Below, piece after piece: positions 37,353 through 52,800 of a stretch of 64,000 bases of DNA. Source of the DNA: Drechslerella dactyloides. Its lineage: Eukaryota > Ascomycota > Orbiliomycetes > Orbiliales > Orbiliaceae. Position 1 is the first letter of the stretch. Each line of letters opens with the position of its first letter. The notes below the pieces were generated by a model. The model worked only from the letters and a program-made list of their open reading frames with translations. It was not told the DNA's origin and did no database searches. The DNA lies in assembly GCA_020064725.1 (NCBI GenBank), contig JAGTWJ010000017.1:3534001-3598000 (forward strand), given 5' to 3'. The position numbers and the translations under genes were made by a program.

Positions 37353-40300
37353 AAAGAAAGCAGCAGGACGAGAGAAAATGAATGTTTCCAACTGGGCCAG
37401 TTGAGCGAGCTTCAGCTAGCTTAGGGCCCAGCTAAGAATTAGCTAGCTCTAACTTTATGTTACTAACCAGGAACTTGGGTATATAAAACCCGCTGATATA
37501 CTGGTAACTAACGTATGTACGGTATAACATTGTGCGCTCTCCACACCAGGAACGTCCAGCCAATCTGGTAAAAATCCAACGGCCAACAAACTCGTGGGGA
37601 ACACTTCCATGGACGTCAACGTTGTGGGGAAAAAATACTAGTAGCATGCAACATTTTTTGGGACATTAATTCGGCCTGCATATTGCTCCTGCTCATATGC
37701 ATGGCTAGCTCCGCGAGTTCCCCGATGCAATGCCTCGCACCTCGGGGCACGCAATGATAGTGTATGTCTCGCATTAGAAAGATGTTTGATGTGGAACAAG
37801 GTCAAATTCGCGTCGTCCTCCAACATCCAAAGCTGTCTAGCAGTCGAGCTAGTCGCAGCGCAGTGTCAAACCATACATGAGAGCCATGCAAGACTCGAAG
37901 CTAGGCCCTCCCATTTTTTATATCAACACTTTCCGGATCAAATGCAGCAAACAAGGCTAGCGAGCTTTCGCTCTAGCATGTAAATTTAGCCGCGGATTCT
38001 GGTAATTTTTCCTGTTTGGAGGTTCGACGTTCGTCCTTGACGGTCTTGCCTTGTTGGAATTTTCCCACGTTTGCAACCATTGTGCCCCCCTCGGTTGGCG
38101 ACTTGTTGGTAGCCGGCGAAAGGCAACAGCAACAGATAGCCGCCGGCACTCTGGGCGGTGCGTAGTCGGAACTCGTCAATTGGGCAAGACATAGGAAAAA
38201 AGCCCGTCTCGTGGATTTTATTTCCTGAGTGGAGGACGACAGCAAGCTTCCGAGTTCCAAAACAGTTAGCGCCGAGACCGGCGTGAAGCTCAAGCTTTGA
38301 GATCACTCCGAGAAATACCGCACTAGTCCAAAGTTGTACACGCGCCGTGTTATGATTTTTGCGTTGCGGACGATTGAGGTTGAGAATCACCAAGCTGCGG
38401 ATTACTAAGAAAGCAAGGCCAATATCAACATAAGACCCACAATTGCCTGTTGCATCTTTCAAGCTTCGGAAAGACCAAAAAATTGACGAGACTTCACCAG
38501 GAAGCCTCGTTTCCGGACGAAACCAGATACAAAGTTTTCCCTGATAACATCGCCCCGGATTGCCTTCGGAGGCGACCGTAACATGATGCACGCACGGCTG
38601 ACCACCTGACCATGGGGTCGGGATGCTCGCAGATTGTGCCGCCCACGACACCGTATCTCGCGACCACCGAAGCATATCATTTGCGGAGACAAATGTCACC
38701 CGGCTCAACAGCCTTCGCTCACTGGGCAATTGCTTGTTCGGCATGCAATCAGGTAGCTGACACGATGTCCTGTCATCGACAGTCCAGGATCATGCGTCTG
38801 GGGAAATGCAACGGGACCATCCAGCCAGTATCTATACATACCGAAGCCTCGTAACAGCCGACAGCTTTACGAATCCAAATCACACACCCCGTTTCTATCG
38901 CATCTTTCCGAATCAAGACAATTAATTGCGGCGTTTAACGTTTGCTGGAAGCGCAAATGTGGAGCTATAGCTGCTGGAGACGTGTCCGTGGGTACGCACG
39001 TCTACGTCTGCCGTTCACGGAATCCGAACGGATCCAGGATTTCAAATTCAAATTCTACTTCCCCCCCGGTATGATGATGATAATGATAATGACGATGCAT
39101 CATAGCGTCGCCCTGAGCTGATAAATCACGTTTCTGTCGAGACGAGCACGTTGATCAATGCAATATAACCAGTCCGAGGGACCCCAATCAGGTGCAAGGT
39201 CATATGAACTCGGGGGACGGCCGGCCGTGCATGCATGCACACCTGTATATATGCGCTGTATGCTATGTAATCCATGCACGTCCTTGCCGAGGGGGCTAAC
39301 TCAAATTCGGTCTGCATGCACGGTGAGCCGTGGCGGTATACCGGTATATCGTACCTATCTCGTCATATCAGTCAGCCAGCCTCGAATCCACGTCCGTATG
39401 TACATACACATGGCGTCCATCATCCTGCCAACGGGCCTTTTGCTATTAATACGTGCTATAGCTTCTTATGCCGCGATTATAATTATGCCGGCCGCAGAGT
39501 TGATATAGGAAAACGGCTTATATTATGACAGGTGATATCGCAAATCCTACCCCCGGATCAGCTAGCCGTGGCTAACGTAAAATTACGAGCGGTACGTATA
39601 TGTCTGTACGTTCATGCGCATGTATCAATATATGAGGCTGGTCCTGGGCGAACGTTCGGCCGGGAGCTCGTGAGGATAACAGGATAACGGAAGACGTCTC
39701 CGTTTCGTCTCGTCTGCCCTGGCCAGCTGCATGTATTGCATGCGTGGTTCGCAGGTACACATGTACAGGTACCTACGTGTGCAACGTGTCTGGCGGCCAC
39801 AATGGCGTATGCATAGTAATTTCGGTGGTATAGGGGTACATGCAGATGCTCGCGTTCTGCACTGCAAGCCGCAATTCTGGCACGGCGGCAAGCGAACTCG
39901 CCCTTTGGTAGCTGGGGGAATTCGAGTCGATTGTCAAATGGTCCGGAATAGAATCAATTCACGACGAGTCGACCTATACATAGACTGGTCGCCGTGCATT
40001 AGAGTAATTAGATGCACCCAAGACCTAGTTATTCACAACTACTACGGAAATATTTTTGTGATTCATCGTACATAAGTTCGGTTCGATGGCTCTTTTTGCC
40101 TTTGCCCCTGTACGAAGAGGTGATCGGGCGGAGGGTTGCAGGAATGGATGCCTCGAAGCTGCAGAGAAAAGAAGCAACATGCATGCATGGCGCCCCCCGC
40201 CTCTCGTTCTGAGGTTCCTCTTATCATCTTCATCGCCAGGTGAACGTGAACTTCGATCCCTGAGCGCGACCAGCGCATCGACCTGCAGTGCCGTGCATTC

Positions 40301-42411
40301 AGCCAGCATTCCATGAATATGCGGGTCATTGACATGGGATCCTCCTCTTCCTCTCTCGGGCAGCGGACAGGCTTCCGAGACATGTCGACAGTTCGATCTG
40401 GAGGGCATCCATGGCTTGGCTTCCATCCAGCCGTCCGTACGCTTCTCCGCTAGCCACCATCGTAGCTTTTCGCTCCTCGGAAAAGAGCCGTCATGATTCA
40501 ACTTATTTTTCCAACCCGAACCTTGTTTTGCCTTTCCGTTCGACTCTTTCTTTTTCTTTTCCCGCTCGAACGAAAGTGAAGCGTGATACCCTCTTGGTGA
40601 CGTGTCAGTGGATATTCCATTCTGTTTGCTCGAGGAGATGGGCCGTAGCATGTGCATTGCATGGGCCGGGACCCAGAGGGACGGGAGTGGAGATCCATTT
40701 TACTGATCAGGCTGCCATGCTATCGGCAAGCCAAAGAGCGGAGAGAAGACGCAGAGCTTCACCTGCCTGCGGGATTAAGCCATTATAGTAAAGACTCAGT
40801 CAATGCATGCAGTAGATGCAGGAAGCCACCGCCCTTGAAGGCGAGCTCGACGCTGGACATACGCAACTGATCGAGGTACTGTAATATCGTATGTCCCTAG
40901 ACTTTGCATGCCTGCCGCCAGCCAGCCCTGTAGTCCTGTTCCTGTGCTTTGTTTTTGAGTTCGTGAAGTCCGAAAAAGAGAGAGGCGGGAAATGCTTCGT
41001 GGGCTGCGCTCGAGCTATTCATGCCATGCATGTACGTACCCCTCTCCTCGAGAACTCGCTTTGCAGGGGAACAGCCAGATTGCATGCCTGTGCATAGGTA
41101 TAGGCTTGGGCTTGGGGCTTGGAGCTTGGGCGTGGGTGGAGGGCAAGGCTGGCTATCAAGTGGTCAGCGCCGTCGCTTTCGCGATTCCTCGGCTTCGACG
41201 GACTCGTATTGCCGCCGGCATTAATCTTCATTTTTCATTCATTATCCTCCGCTGCAAGCCTCGAGCAGAGCATCACAGGATATTTCTCCCCCTTCTTCCA
41301 TCCTCCTTTCATTCAAGGGCCTTTTCCTCTGCGCAAAAGGTCCGACTCGCAGCGAATGCGCTGTGCCAGATGACCATTTCGGAGTTTTTCTTATTAGCTC
41401 CCACTATCCCCTCTTTGTCTTTGCTATCGGCATATCACTTGATACGAACTGGCGAAACGGGTTGGAAGTGAGGGGGCAAGACGCATGAATTTTGAGGGCA
41501 AGGCTGGGAAACCTAAAGCAGCCGGTACCTGGCTGCCTGCCATGAGATACCTAAATCCTAAGCGGTTGCACGAACACGGAAATAACGTATGTACTCTCTT
41601 TGAGCAGTTGACCGTAGGCAGGCCCGCACTCTTTTTTTTCTTTGAAAAAATTCCGGCTAACACTGATTCCAATGCAGAGAACTTTATGCAGCAGAGAATA
41701 TCCAGTTCTCTCCAATTTGCAAAATCCTACACTTGCGACATCCGCGTCTTTCGTCAACCTCTAGTGTAGTTAAAGGCTACATAACAGGCTCCAAGTGTCA
41801 ATATGCTGAGGTGTGCGCACTCGGGGCACCACAGAAATTCTTGACGATAACATGGCAATACTGGAGTTCAAAACAATCAACGAATCGAACCGAGTACTCG
41901 GGACGAGCGGGAACCGCCTTGGTTCCCCATCCGGCTCAGATGTCCATGCGGCATTAAAACTTAAACTGAGGTATAGTAACGACCCCGGCTCTTATGATAT
42001 TTATTTCTGGGACTCCCATATATATCATAGCAGAGCCGCTGATCTCGATGTTTCCAACCCTTCAGAGTTCTCACATCGCCTTCGGAAACGTAAATCTACC
42101 CCTCTCAGGCACCAGTTCCCCGCCTGTTGCATTTTTGCGACGGGCGACTTTTGAGTTGCGGCACCCGAGCAAGCCGCCATTTTCATATCTCGGCTCTGGT
42201 ATTATTTTTCTATTCTTGGAGACCGAGGAAAATAAACAATGGGGCCAAGATAAGCTTAAAATCCCACTTGCCGCTCACGGTATGCGTGTGCGGCCCCTTT
42301 TGTTTTGCGGGGGACCGTTCCTGAGCTAACGATCGTGTGAATTCATGCAGGCCGGATTCAACATCATGCATGAATATGTGCCACACACATGCAGGCACGT
42401 TCGGATACACA

Positions 42412-42430
42412 CACCTATTCACACACACAC
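42412..42430. repeat. (CA)n microsatellite
   Basis: CA dinucleotide runs interrupted by CACACCTATT. Confidence 0.75.
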
Positions 42431-43801
42431 TCGCTCACGCACAAACACCTGATGTGTTTGAAGGGACGTTCATGCACGTCAAACAATTTACGCGCGGTGG
42501 ACCAAATACGGTGGCGTGTCAATTAATCCTTTAGCGCCGGAGGGTCTCAGGGGCCTGGAAGGAGGGTGTGCGCCGGCGTCTAACGGCCACATCTGTCACG
42601 TCTCGGCAATCTTTCAGGTGCACTTGCAGTGGAGAGTGTGGACGGTGTGAGGGGTATACTGGCAAAGGGCTCTCGCGCTTGTCAAGGGTGCAATGCAGGG
42701 TGCGTGGGTCGAGTGGTGCGGTGCGGTGCAATGCATTTTTTTACTGTGCTCTACCGTACGTTCGTCGGCGGGGCAAGTGTGCATTCCTCTTGATTCGCAT
42801 TCGTCAAGGTAAGGTAAGAGGGAATGCGGATCGAATGCTGGTCGACTAGTGGTCCACTTGCACACTTACAGCTCTTGCGTCGGGACAGGAACAGCCTCCG
42901 ACTGGAAGAGCTGGATGCTATGCGACGGCATGTTTTGCGTCTGTGGATCCAGCACAGCGTTAACAAGTGGTGGTGTGCAGGCTTTGCATTTGTTTCGTGC
43001 ATTGGATTCACGAAGAGGGAGTGGAGTGGGCGAAGGGTGAAAGTCGAGTGGGAAGTAATTTATACGTTGCTTGGCGAGGAAATGAGTTGTTCGTCGAAGG
43101 ACTGTTATTCTGGTTGACAGCAATTCGGCGGACTTTGATTCGAGTTTCGGTCATGAGAAAAATTTTTTATTGGAGATTAATTGGCTGGAAGATGGGAAAC
43201 AAGTCAGGTGTTTTGTGTCAGATGTCATGATCAATCGAATCCCACATTCAAGTTGAACTGAAGCGGCTTCGGACTCAACATTTTAGTTGAGACATACATC
43301 TACGCGACCCGGTAAAAGACCATTCACTGTCGATTGCTAAACCGGGTTGGAGAGTTGGTGAGCCCATTTGAAGTTCATCTGATGGTCCATGTGGAGACGA
43401 GGGTCATGGGATGCAAGCAAGATGCATAAAGAGCTCCTCTGCGGCAGCGCTCCCCAAATTTGGCTGCCATGTCCTGGGATACAAGCCATAGTATACGCCG
43501 CCTACAAACACCACACTCGCAAGAGCCGCGGCAGGAGGGCATAGCGTAGTCTCGGGCCCAGGCAAGTCTGGCCTCGAGACTAGGCATAGCGATGGCCTAC
43601 GGTATGTTGCAGCTGTGTACTGTTTTCGAGGATTGATGTTGTTGCCGTATCGCAAAGAGCCCATACAAGGCTTGAAATGCCGTATTCTTGAACTGGAGCT
43701 TATATCTCGCTCTCATTGAATTAGACACTAACTTGCTCAAGTCATGTATCTAGGATCTATGAAATTCTTTTACCATTCACAAGGCCATGCCAGTAAATGG
43801 A

Positions 43802-44934
43802 CTAATCCTCCGCCGGCTTCTCTTCCTTGCCGAGCCCGTGCTTCTTCAACAGCGCATCGATTTCCTCCGCACTCCATATGTTGAGATATATCTTTCCTTC
43901 TCTCTTACCAACAGTCGCAAATTCCACTACCAAAGATACCCACCCGTTAGCCGCCAAGCTATGCACGCTATATGAGATAGAAGCGAGGAAAGGCCGGATA
44001 CGTACACTTCTCGCTCGAGAGCGTGGTGCTGTCCATAGTTCGGCTGAGGACCTTGACGGCTGTCTCGCAGGCTTCCTCCAGTGTGCAGTCCTCTTTGTAG
44101 TCTTGCTTCAACAGACTCTGCGCGCTGGCATTGTTGGCACCGGCGCTAGTCGCCTTCCAGCCGCCGTAGTTGCCGGAAGGATTCGACAGGTAGAGCTGGA
44201 AGTTCCGTAACGAGTCGTAACCGGCGTAGATGAACGAAACGCCAAACGGTCGCAGACCTAACAGTATTCACGCGCATAACATCGCCAAATCTTATTAGCC
44301 GATGCCTCGCATATAAACATTTGGTCGACCCCGCAGCATAGCAGCAGCAGCAGCAGCGTCCACGGATGTACGTATCCATCGAGAAGAAACGAACCTCCGT
44401 GCTGCGTGTATCCTTGCTTCAAGTCGCATAGTCGCTTCACTAGCTGCTCGCAAGGAATTTCCTCGTCGTATGTCCGGAGGTAGTTCTGGGCGGTCTGGCG
44501 GGCGTAGTTGATGAGGATGTTGGCATCGGCGGTCATCCCCGCTACTGCACAGATCATGTTGCTGTTCCGATAACGACCGTTGTTAGCTCTTCTGCATAGC
44601 GGCTACTCGAATGGAGATTAAGTTTTGGCAACAGCGGGCAGCGTACTCATTGAGGATATATAGCTTCTCAGCTGACGAGTCCTGCTCCAACAGCTTGCTT
44701 GTAACCTTACGTTCCGCAGCGAGGACGATGCCATCGGTGGCGAGGATGCCGATTGCGGTGCCGGCGTGCGAGATGGCTTCCAGAGCATATTCGACCTGGT
44801 ATAAGCGGCCCTCCGGAGAGAAGATGGTTGTCTATCGTAGAAGGATGCCTGTTAGCTTTTGTAAGGGAGGCATGCAAGGCGGCGTGGCACGGGGCTGCAG
44901 TGGGGTCGTACTCGTGAATCGTAGCGTCTAGACA
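43802..44934 (-). CDS. PRE9: 20S proteasome subunit alpha3 (alpha type-4)
   Basis: Five exons, 44934-44911, 44831-44647, 44561-44395, 44257-44006 and 43926-43802, encode 250 aa. Exon 1 has only eight codons (MSRRYDSR). The alpha-subunit signature continues with [18 protein letters not shown]. The sequence then follows yeast Pre9 closely: [76 protein letters not shown] and LEFATVGK. It is a non-catalytic subunit of the outer ring that helps form the gate of the core particle. The C-terminal tail is short (KEEKPAED). Start codons of PRE9 and KRR1 lie 319 bp apart on opposite strands. Intron 3 contains a GCA triplet run at 44341-44355. Confidence 0.96.
44341..44355. repeat. (GCA)5 triplet repeat in PRE9 intron
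   Basis: Five GCA units inside the third intron of the proteasome gene. Confidence 0.8.
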
Positions 44935-45253
44935 TGTTGGGCTGGCCGGCGAGGAAAGAATGTCCGATGGAGCTGTGGAAAGGTGGAAACTGTCGAAAGC
45001 CAATGCCTTGAGATTGCGGGGGGTGAAGAGGGAGCTGTGGGAGCAAGATAGAAGGTGGGATACGCGTCAAGGTTGGGTTGCGAAGCTGTCAGGTGGAGTG
45101 TGGCGAGTGCGACCCACGTGGCTGGTGAACATTGGCGCGAAATGGCGCAGCAATTTTGGCAAGAGGTCGTCAAGGCGAAAAAAATGTCGCACGCGCACAG
45201 ATTTAATCAATCACCACAACTACACAGCGACCATCAACGTCACAGACGCCACG
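44935..45253. promoter_or_regulatory. Bidirectional promoter PRE9/KRR1
   Basis: A 319-bp spacer between divergent start codons. No TATA box is obvious. The yeast proteasome element GGTGGCAAA is not present as an exact match. Confidence 0.55.
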
Positions 45254-48275
<3,022 letters not shown>

Positions 48276-49378
48276 ATGAAGGGACTACTGCAAACCTCCC
48301 TAGCCGCCGCCGCTCTGACGGTCGTGGCCGCCACCCCAATGGCGCAGCCGCTCAGGTACCGCCATCTCGACCATCACCACCTCGAAAAGAGGGCGGTCGA
48401 GATTGTCACGGTCACTCAGCAAGTCGTCGAAATTGAATACGTCTACTCAACTGTCTATGTGGATCCCGCAATGCTCCAAGACCAGCAGACTTCGAGCGCT
48501 CCTGAGGTCGTTGAGGTCGTCCGCCCTTCTACGACCCCCTCCCCGCCTGCTCCAAAGCCAACCCCTAAGACCACTACTCCAGCGGCTCTCCGAGTCGCCA
48601 GTCCATCCACCACTCGAATTCCCACCACTACACCGTCTTCGGTGTATGTCCCGCCTCCACCTTCGTCTTCTTCGTCTGTTGAAGAAGAAAGTACCACTCC
48701 ATCCGCAGTCCCAACCCTTCCGACTCAGGTGATTCCTGTCTTCGTTCCTCCATCCAGCTCGTCTACCACGACTACTTCGGCCTACACCCCACCGTACACA
48801 CCACCCGTTGTACACACGCCGTCCCCTTCGCCGTCCCCTTCGCCGTCCCCGACCACTACCACGACTCCCTACGTTGCTCCTCAGCTCGTAGCGTCCACAT
48901 CTGCTGCTGCTCTTGCCGCCGTCTCAACTTCGCCTGCAACTGGTGGCGGAAGCAGTGGCGGCAGCGGCGGTGGCAGTGGCGGCGGTGAAATGTTCTACGG
49001 CGAGGGAACCTACTACGACTGCGGTCTCGGATCGTGCGGTAACACCAACACCAATGCCGATTACGTCGTCGCCATGAGCAAGCTGCGGATGGCTCCCTTG
49101 GATGGCGGAAACCCGAATTCCAACCCCATGTGTGGACAGAAGGTCCGCGTCTACAGCGACATGGCTCCCGATGGTGTCGTCTTCACCGTCCAAGACAAGT
49201 GCCCCGGATGTGTAAGTTTTCGCTCTCTCCCACCTATCCTACGTTTGCGATATATTCTAACATGTATTCATCTTAATAGCCCAGCAAAGACGACCTTGAC
49301 ATCTGCTCCGGTCCTTTCCTATCCCAATTGGGAACTGAGGCTCAGGGCCGCATCAAGATTTGGTGGCACTTCGTCTAG
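48276..49378 (+). CDS. Secreted expansin-like protein (RlpA-like double-psi barrel)
   Basis: Exons 48276-49211 and 49280-49378 give 344 aa. A signal peptide (MKGLLQTSLAAAALTVVAAT) is followed by a Kex2-type site (LEKRA). A Val/Tyr-rich piece and a ~150-residue Ser/Thr/Pro-rich linker come next, with a repeated PSPSPSPS coded by 12-nt units, then a Gly-rich hinge. The C-terminal ~105 residues form a double-psi beta-barrel: GEGTYYDCGLGSCGNTN, MCGQKVRV, VQDKCPGC and, from exon 2, PSKDDLDICSGPFLSQLG. Proteins of this design are fungal expansin-like/RlpA-like wall proteins. Binding to chitin or glucan is probable, and catalysis is not expected. The strong TATA and long leader suggest high or regulated expression. 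Confidence 0.9.
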
Positions 49379-50595
49379 TGAACCAGACAATCGTCCTTTC
49401 TTGCTTGAGACAAGGTGACACTGGGAGAACTAAATGTGGCGTCCTCCAAAATTTGAGGATAGATATAGCCGCCACGTGATGATTTTGCCAATTTCCCCGC
49501 ACCATGAACATCTACTTTCAGATCTCGTGTAGACAATAGCGATACCCACTTTATGAGCTCATGAAACCTTCTTTTCTTTCAATATTCACATATTTTTCCT
49601 CCTCAATGGGACGGGACCTCTTCTCCTTTCACCGCGACCGATGGACTCGGCGTTTCTGTGGCCTGACACTTTCTCTTCTGTGTGTTTTTCTTTGTGTTCT
49701 CTCTTCATCTGGTGGATATTGGACGGGGCTGTGCCCGTCGTGCCAAACTTCCCGAGGGCGGCTTTTGGACATCTATGGATTGATTCCAAAGATGTTCGAA
49801 CAGTGAAAGTCCTTGCATGTACCTATTTGATATCTTCTACTAGAATATACAAAAAAAGCATATGCGCTTTTCGCGTTTCTATCTATCGACGTTGCACCTT
49901 GTCGTAAAACCGTATATCGTAAATGTCATGTCGTATAATAAGCATAAACCTTGTTGTGTAACATGATGAAAGCGTCTAGGTAGACCGTCAATGCGTTTTT
50001 TGTGTTGTGCTGCTATATTCAGCACACACCTTTAATTAATCAAGGTCCGCGTTAGGTATACCGAACACCTGAAACTCCGCCTCGCGAGTCCTGGACCAAT
50101 ATCAGCCGACAGTCAACGTCACCATCAATCACCAAGCCAGTTATTAGAAAACTCTTGGTTTATTATGTTTCGGAACAGACTCAACGGTTACATTAGACAC
50201 ACCGGCCAAGAGAACCGAAACAAGAGGGTGCTTTTCGCAGCAAAGCCTCTCGCAATTAAGTCCTATCAGAGGCTTGATCGACAATGCGTCCCCACAAGAT
50301 GCGGAAGGTGCCTGGCAGGAACTTGGGTGCATATTCCGGGAAACCCTGATAGCGGTCGATCGATGAGAGTGGGATTCTGTCACCCTTAACGCCGGTATTT
50401 ACATTCCCAAGATCTGTATGTAGATTCGATTCTTTCGCGGTTACCAAGCCCACAGTTTTACAGCCCGGAACGTCCATGCCCTTGCGTCGCGATAGGCAGC
50501 TGCACTGCGCATCCGGCGGATGATAGGCAAATGTTTGAACGCGGTCTCATGCATACCTCTTATCACTAAGGGACGTCGGGACGCCTTCGTTTGCT
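49379..50595. other. Intergenic region
   Basis: 3' regions of the expansin-like gene (+) and of subtilase copy 1 (-). A 73-codon minus frame at 50256-50477 looks mildly protein-like but matches nothing I know and is not called. Confidence 0.4.
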
Positions 50596-52800
50596 CTAGC
50601 ATTTTTGATTCTTCCTACAGCCGTCGTCCAAGGGGTCTTCTGCTGGCCTCTTCTTCCGTGAGTCTTTGCTGTCGCCTCCCTGGGAAGGACTGGTATCCTG
50701 GTCACCTCCCTGGTCAGGCGGTCCGTCCGGGTTCGACCACTGGGATCTCTGGATCCCGTTCCAGACGACGGGACGCCAGCCTTCGATGCGTGGGTATGAT
50801 AAACGCTTAAGTTTTTCTACTGGCGACTTTTCTCCTTGTCCCATAAACGTTGCGAGGAGTCCGGCTACGAGGGGGGCCGCTGGAATTCCGTAATGATTTA
50901 GCGCGTGTTTTCAGATATACTTCATGCGGCCGACATAATCGTCTTACCATGAGACGTCCCTCCCACGATTCTTTCGATATAACTATTGCTTGCCCTTGGA
51001 GCCGGAACACATGTTGGAAATACCGGGGCGAAGAAATCCACAAAGGGCTCCTCTGTATACAGATTTTCTCCCGTGAGGCTGTTTACACCCCCCGCGATGA
51101 GAAATCCCTTGAGATCTTCCGGTTTGTCGACATCGTATTTGAAGGCGGCAGGGTACCATCCTCTCGGAATTTTCTCCTCCTAGCCGGATGCCGTGCGACA
51201 GTCAGGTTATAACGCGGCAGGAGACTGGAGAGAATCTGCGTGATCAGGAGTATGGGGACCTAGTTACCGGCTCTCCGTTCCCCGACACTGTCACAAAGTA
51301 TACCCCTAGCTTCTCGAAAAGCTTTATGACCTCTAGCTGCAGCCGTAGGACTTCTTTAGTGTATGCTTTAACCAGTCGTGCGTTCGTCGAAGTGTCACCC
51401 CATATCTCGATATCGTAATTATTTACAACCGAAGAGCTGATGACTGCCCCCTTCCACCCTCTCCCTTTATTCTTCATGTCGTTGATGATGTGGTCGTAAA
51501 TTTTCAGATAAAGATCAAGACTCTCGGATAGGAGGGTACCCCGGCGCCCGTTCCTTTGCTTCACGACGACGAGGTCTGCATAGGGTGCTACACCTACGGT
51601 TTTGCCGACTACCACACCGGCTGTTTCGCTCCCGTGATTGCCTCTCGGATTTTGTTCAGTGATCCACTGGAATTCTTCGAGCGCATCACTCGTCCGGACG
51701 TCACCGTCGGTCTTCTCGTCGCCTGGGAAGGGACCCGGGTATATCCAATCTGCATTTTGGTGATCTTGGAATTCCTAAGTAATGTTGCCAATCGCATGCG
51801 TGTTCGAGTCCATCAATTGGCAGATATCAGCAAAACCATAACTGACTATATATAATGGGCCCTTGGAACAAGATCAGTCCAGCAGGGTTCGTGGGGGGTA
51901 ATATCTGTTACCTGGTGGTCTAGATCGCAGCCTGAATCAATGATGTAGGCTGTGACGCCGGCTCCCGCCCTGGCGTAGCTGTGATACATAGAATTCATAC
52001 CAAAGAAAGATTTCACATCTGGCGGCTTGGACACAGCTACTAGATTTTCACAGAGGACTTTTCGAGTTAATATTTCGGTATCTCGTGTCCGAATTATCTT
52101 AGGTATGGTAAAACCGTCGGCTACATTCGCTGGATATGGACGCGCTTGGTGGTCCATGGCGAGAGCCGCTTGAGCCGATGGCCTGGGTACTGTGTAGCGG
52201 CCTGTGACTGGGTCTCTTGCATTTCTAACTCCAGCTGCTGATGTCTTTCCCCATTCTGCTTTCGGTTCCAATAACCTGGCTGCAACATTTGTGCCTGTGA
52301 TCTTTGGTAGTTTCTGCTCCGTTACCGGATTAAGCTCAATTAACCCATATGGATCAGAATCATAAATATCCCCAAGACCACCCCAATGCGTTATCTGCGA
52401 ATTCCATCATAGATGCATTTTAGTAAGGCTGCCAAGGATCAACTGATGACAATCGCTCTATATTTACCATATCTGGATATTCATGCGCTAAATCTCCCAT
52501 GTTAAAAGCCCCCCAAAATGATTCGACAACAAACATGTATGTGCCTAAATGCTCGCTCTTGAGCTCATAGACACCATGCTTTCGAGGGGGTCTTGCAAAT
52601 TTCATTGCGGTTTGCCGGAATCTCTCCAGCTCCGGCCGATTCTTCCTGAAGTTCTCGTGAACAATGTAGGCCCAGCTCAAGAAATACTGCTCAGAAGTTC
52701 CCTGCCGGAAGCCCTCGTGCACGTTACCTCCCGATGAATAGTCAACCATAAGAAAAAGTAGTATATAGGTCAAGACAACCCAATTTGATAGATGAGACAT
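50596..52800 (-). CDS. Secreted subtilisin-like serine protease, copy 1
   Basis: Five exons, 52800-52468, 52394-51912, 51774-51268, 51179-50948 and 50879-50596, encode 612 aa. The signal peptide ends near Ser22-Gly24, and an inhibitor-I9-like propeptide follows in exon 1. Family S8 residues are all visible: Asp264 (YIIDSGCDLDHQ), His319 (GNHGSETAGV), oxyanion Asn438 (VTVSGNGE) and Ser517 (GGTSHAAPLVAG). The serine motif is interrupted by intron 4 exactly after GTSH. The region between propeptide and Asp motif (~150 residues) is longer than usual. The C-terminus has VVWNGIQRSQW and a polar, Gly/Asp/Lys-rich tail ending in Cys. No frameshift or stop is seen, so it is probably active. Its tandem paralogue is about 1.8 kb upstream. 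Confidence 0.85.

Larger units (their letters stand above)
32226..43801. other. 11.6-kb gene desert
   Basis: No gene could be supported on either strand. Frames are short, overlapping and low in domain content. The DNA is not AT-rich and not obviously RIP-mutated. It is dotted with microsatellites (see entries), homopolymer T runs and many short palindromes: TGCATGCA near 39230, 40180, 40800, 41015 and 42360; TGCATTGCA or TGCAATGCA near 35620, 37100, 40650 and 42690-42730; GCTAGC or AGCTAGCT near 37420-37450, 37706 and 37950. It could contain a long non-coding RNA, a long leader or a large regulatory region. Confidence 0.6.

Noticed and set aside
50256..50477. 73-codon minus frame downstream of subtilase copy 1, considered as a further exon or third copy
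   Set aside because: Copy 1 ends in a clean stop at 50596, and the frame does not align with any subtilase exon.
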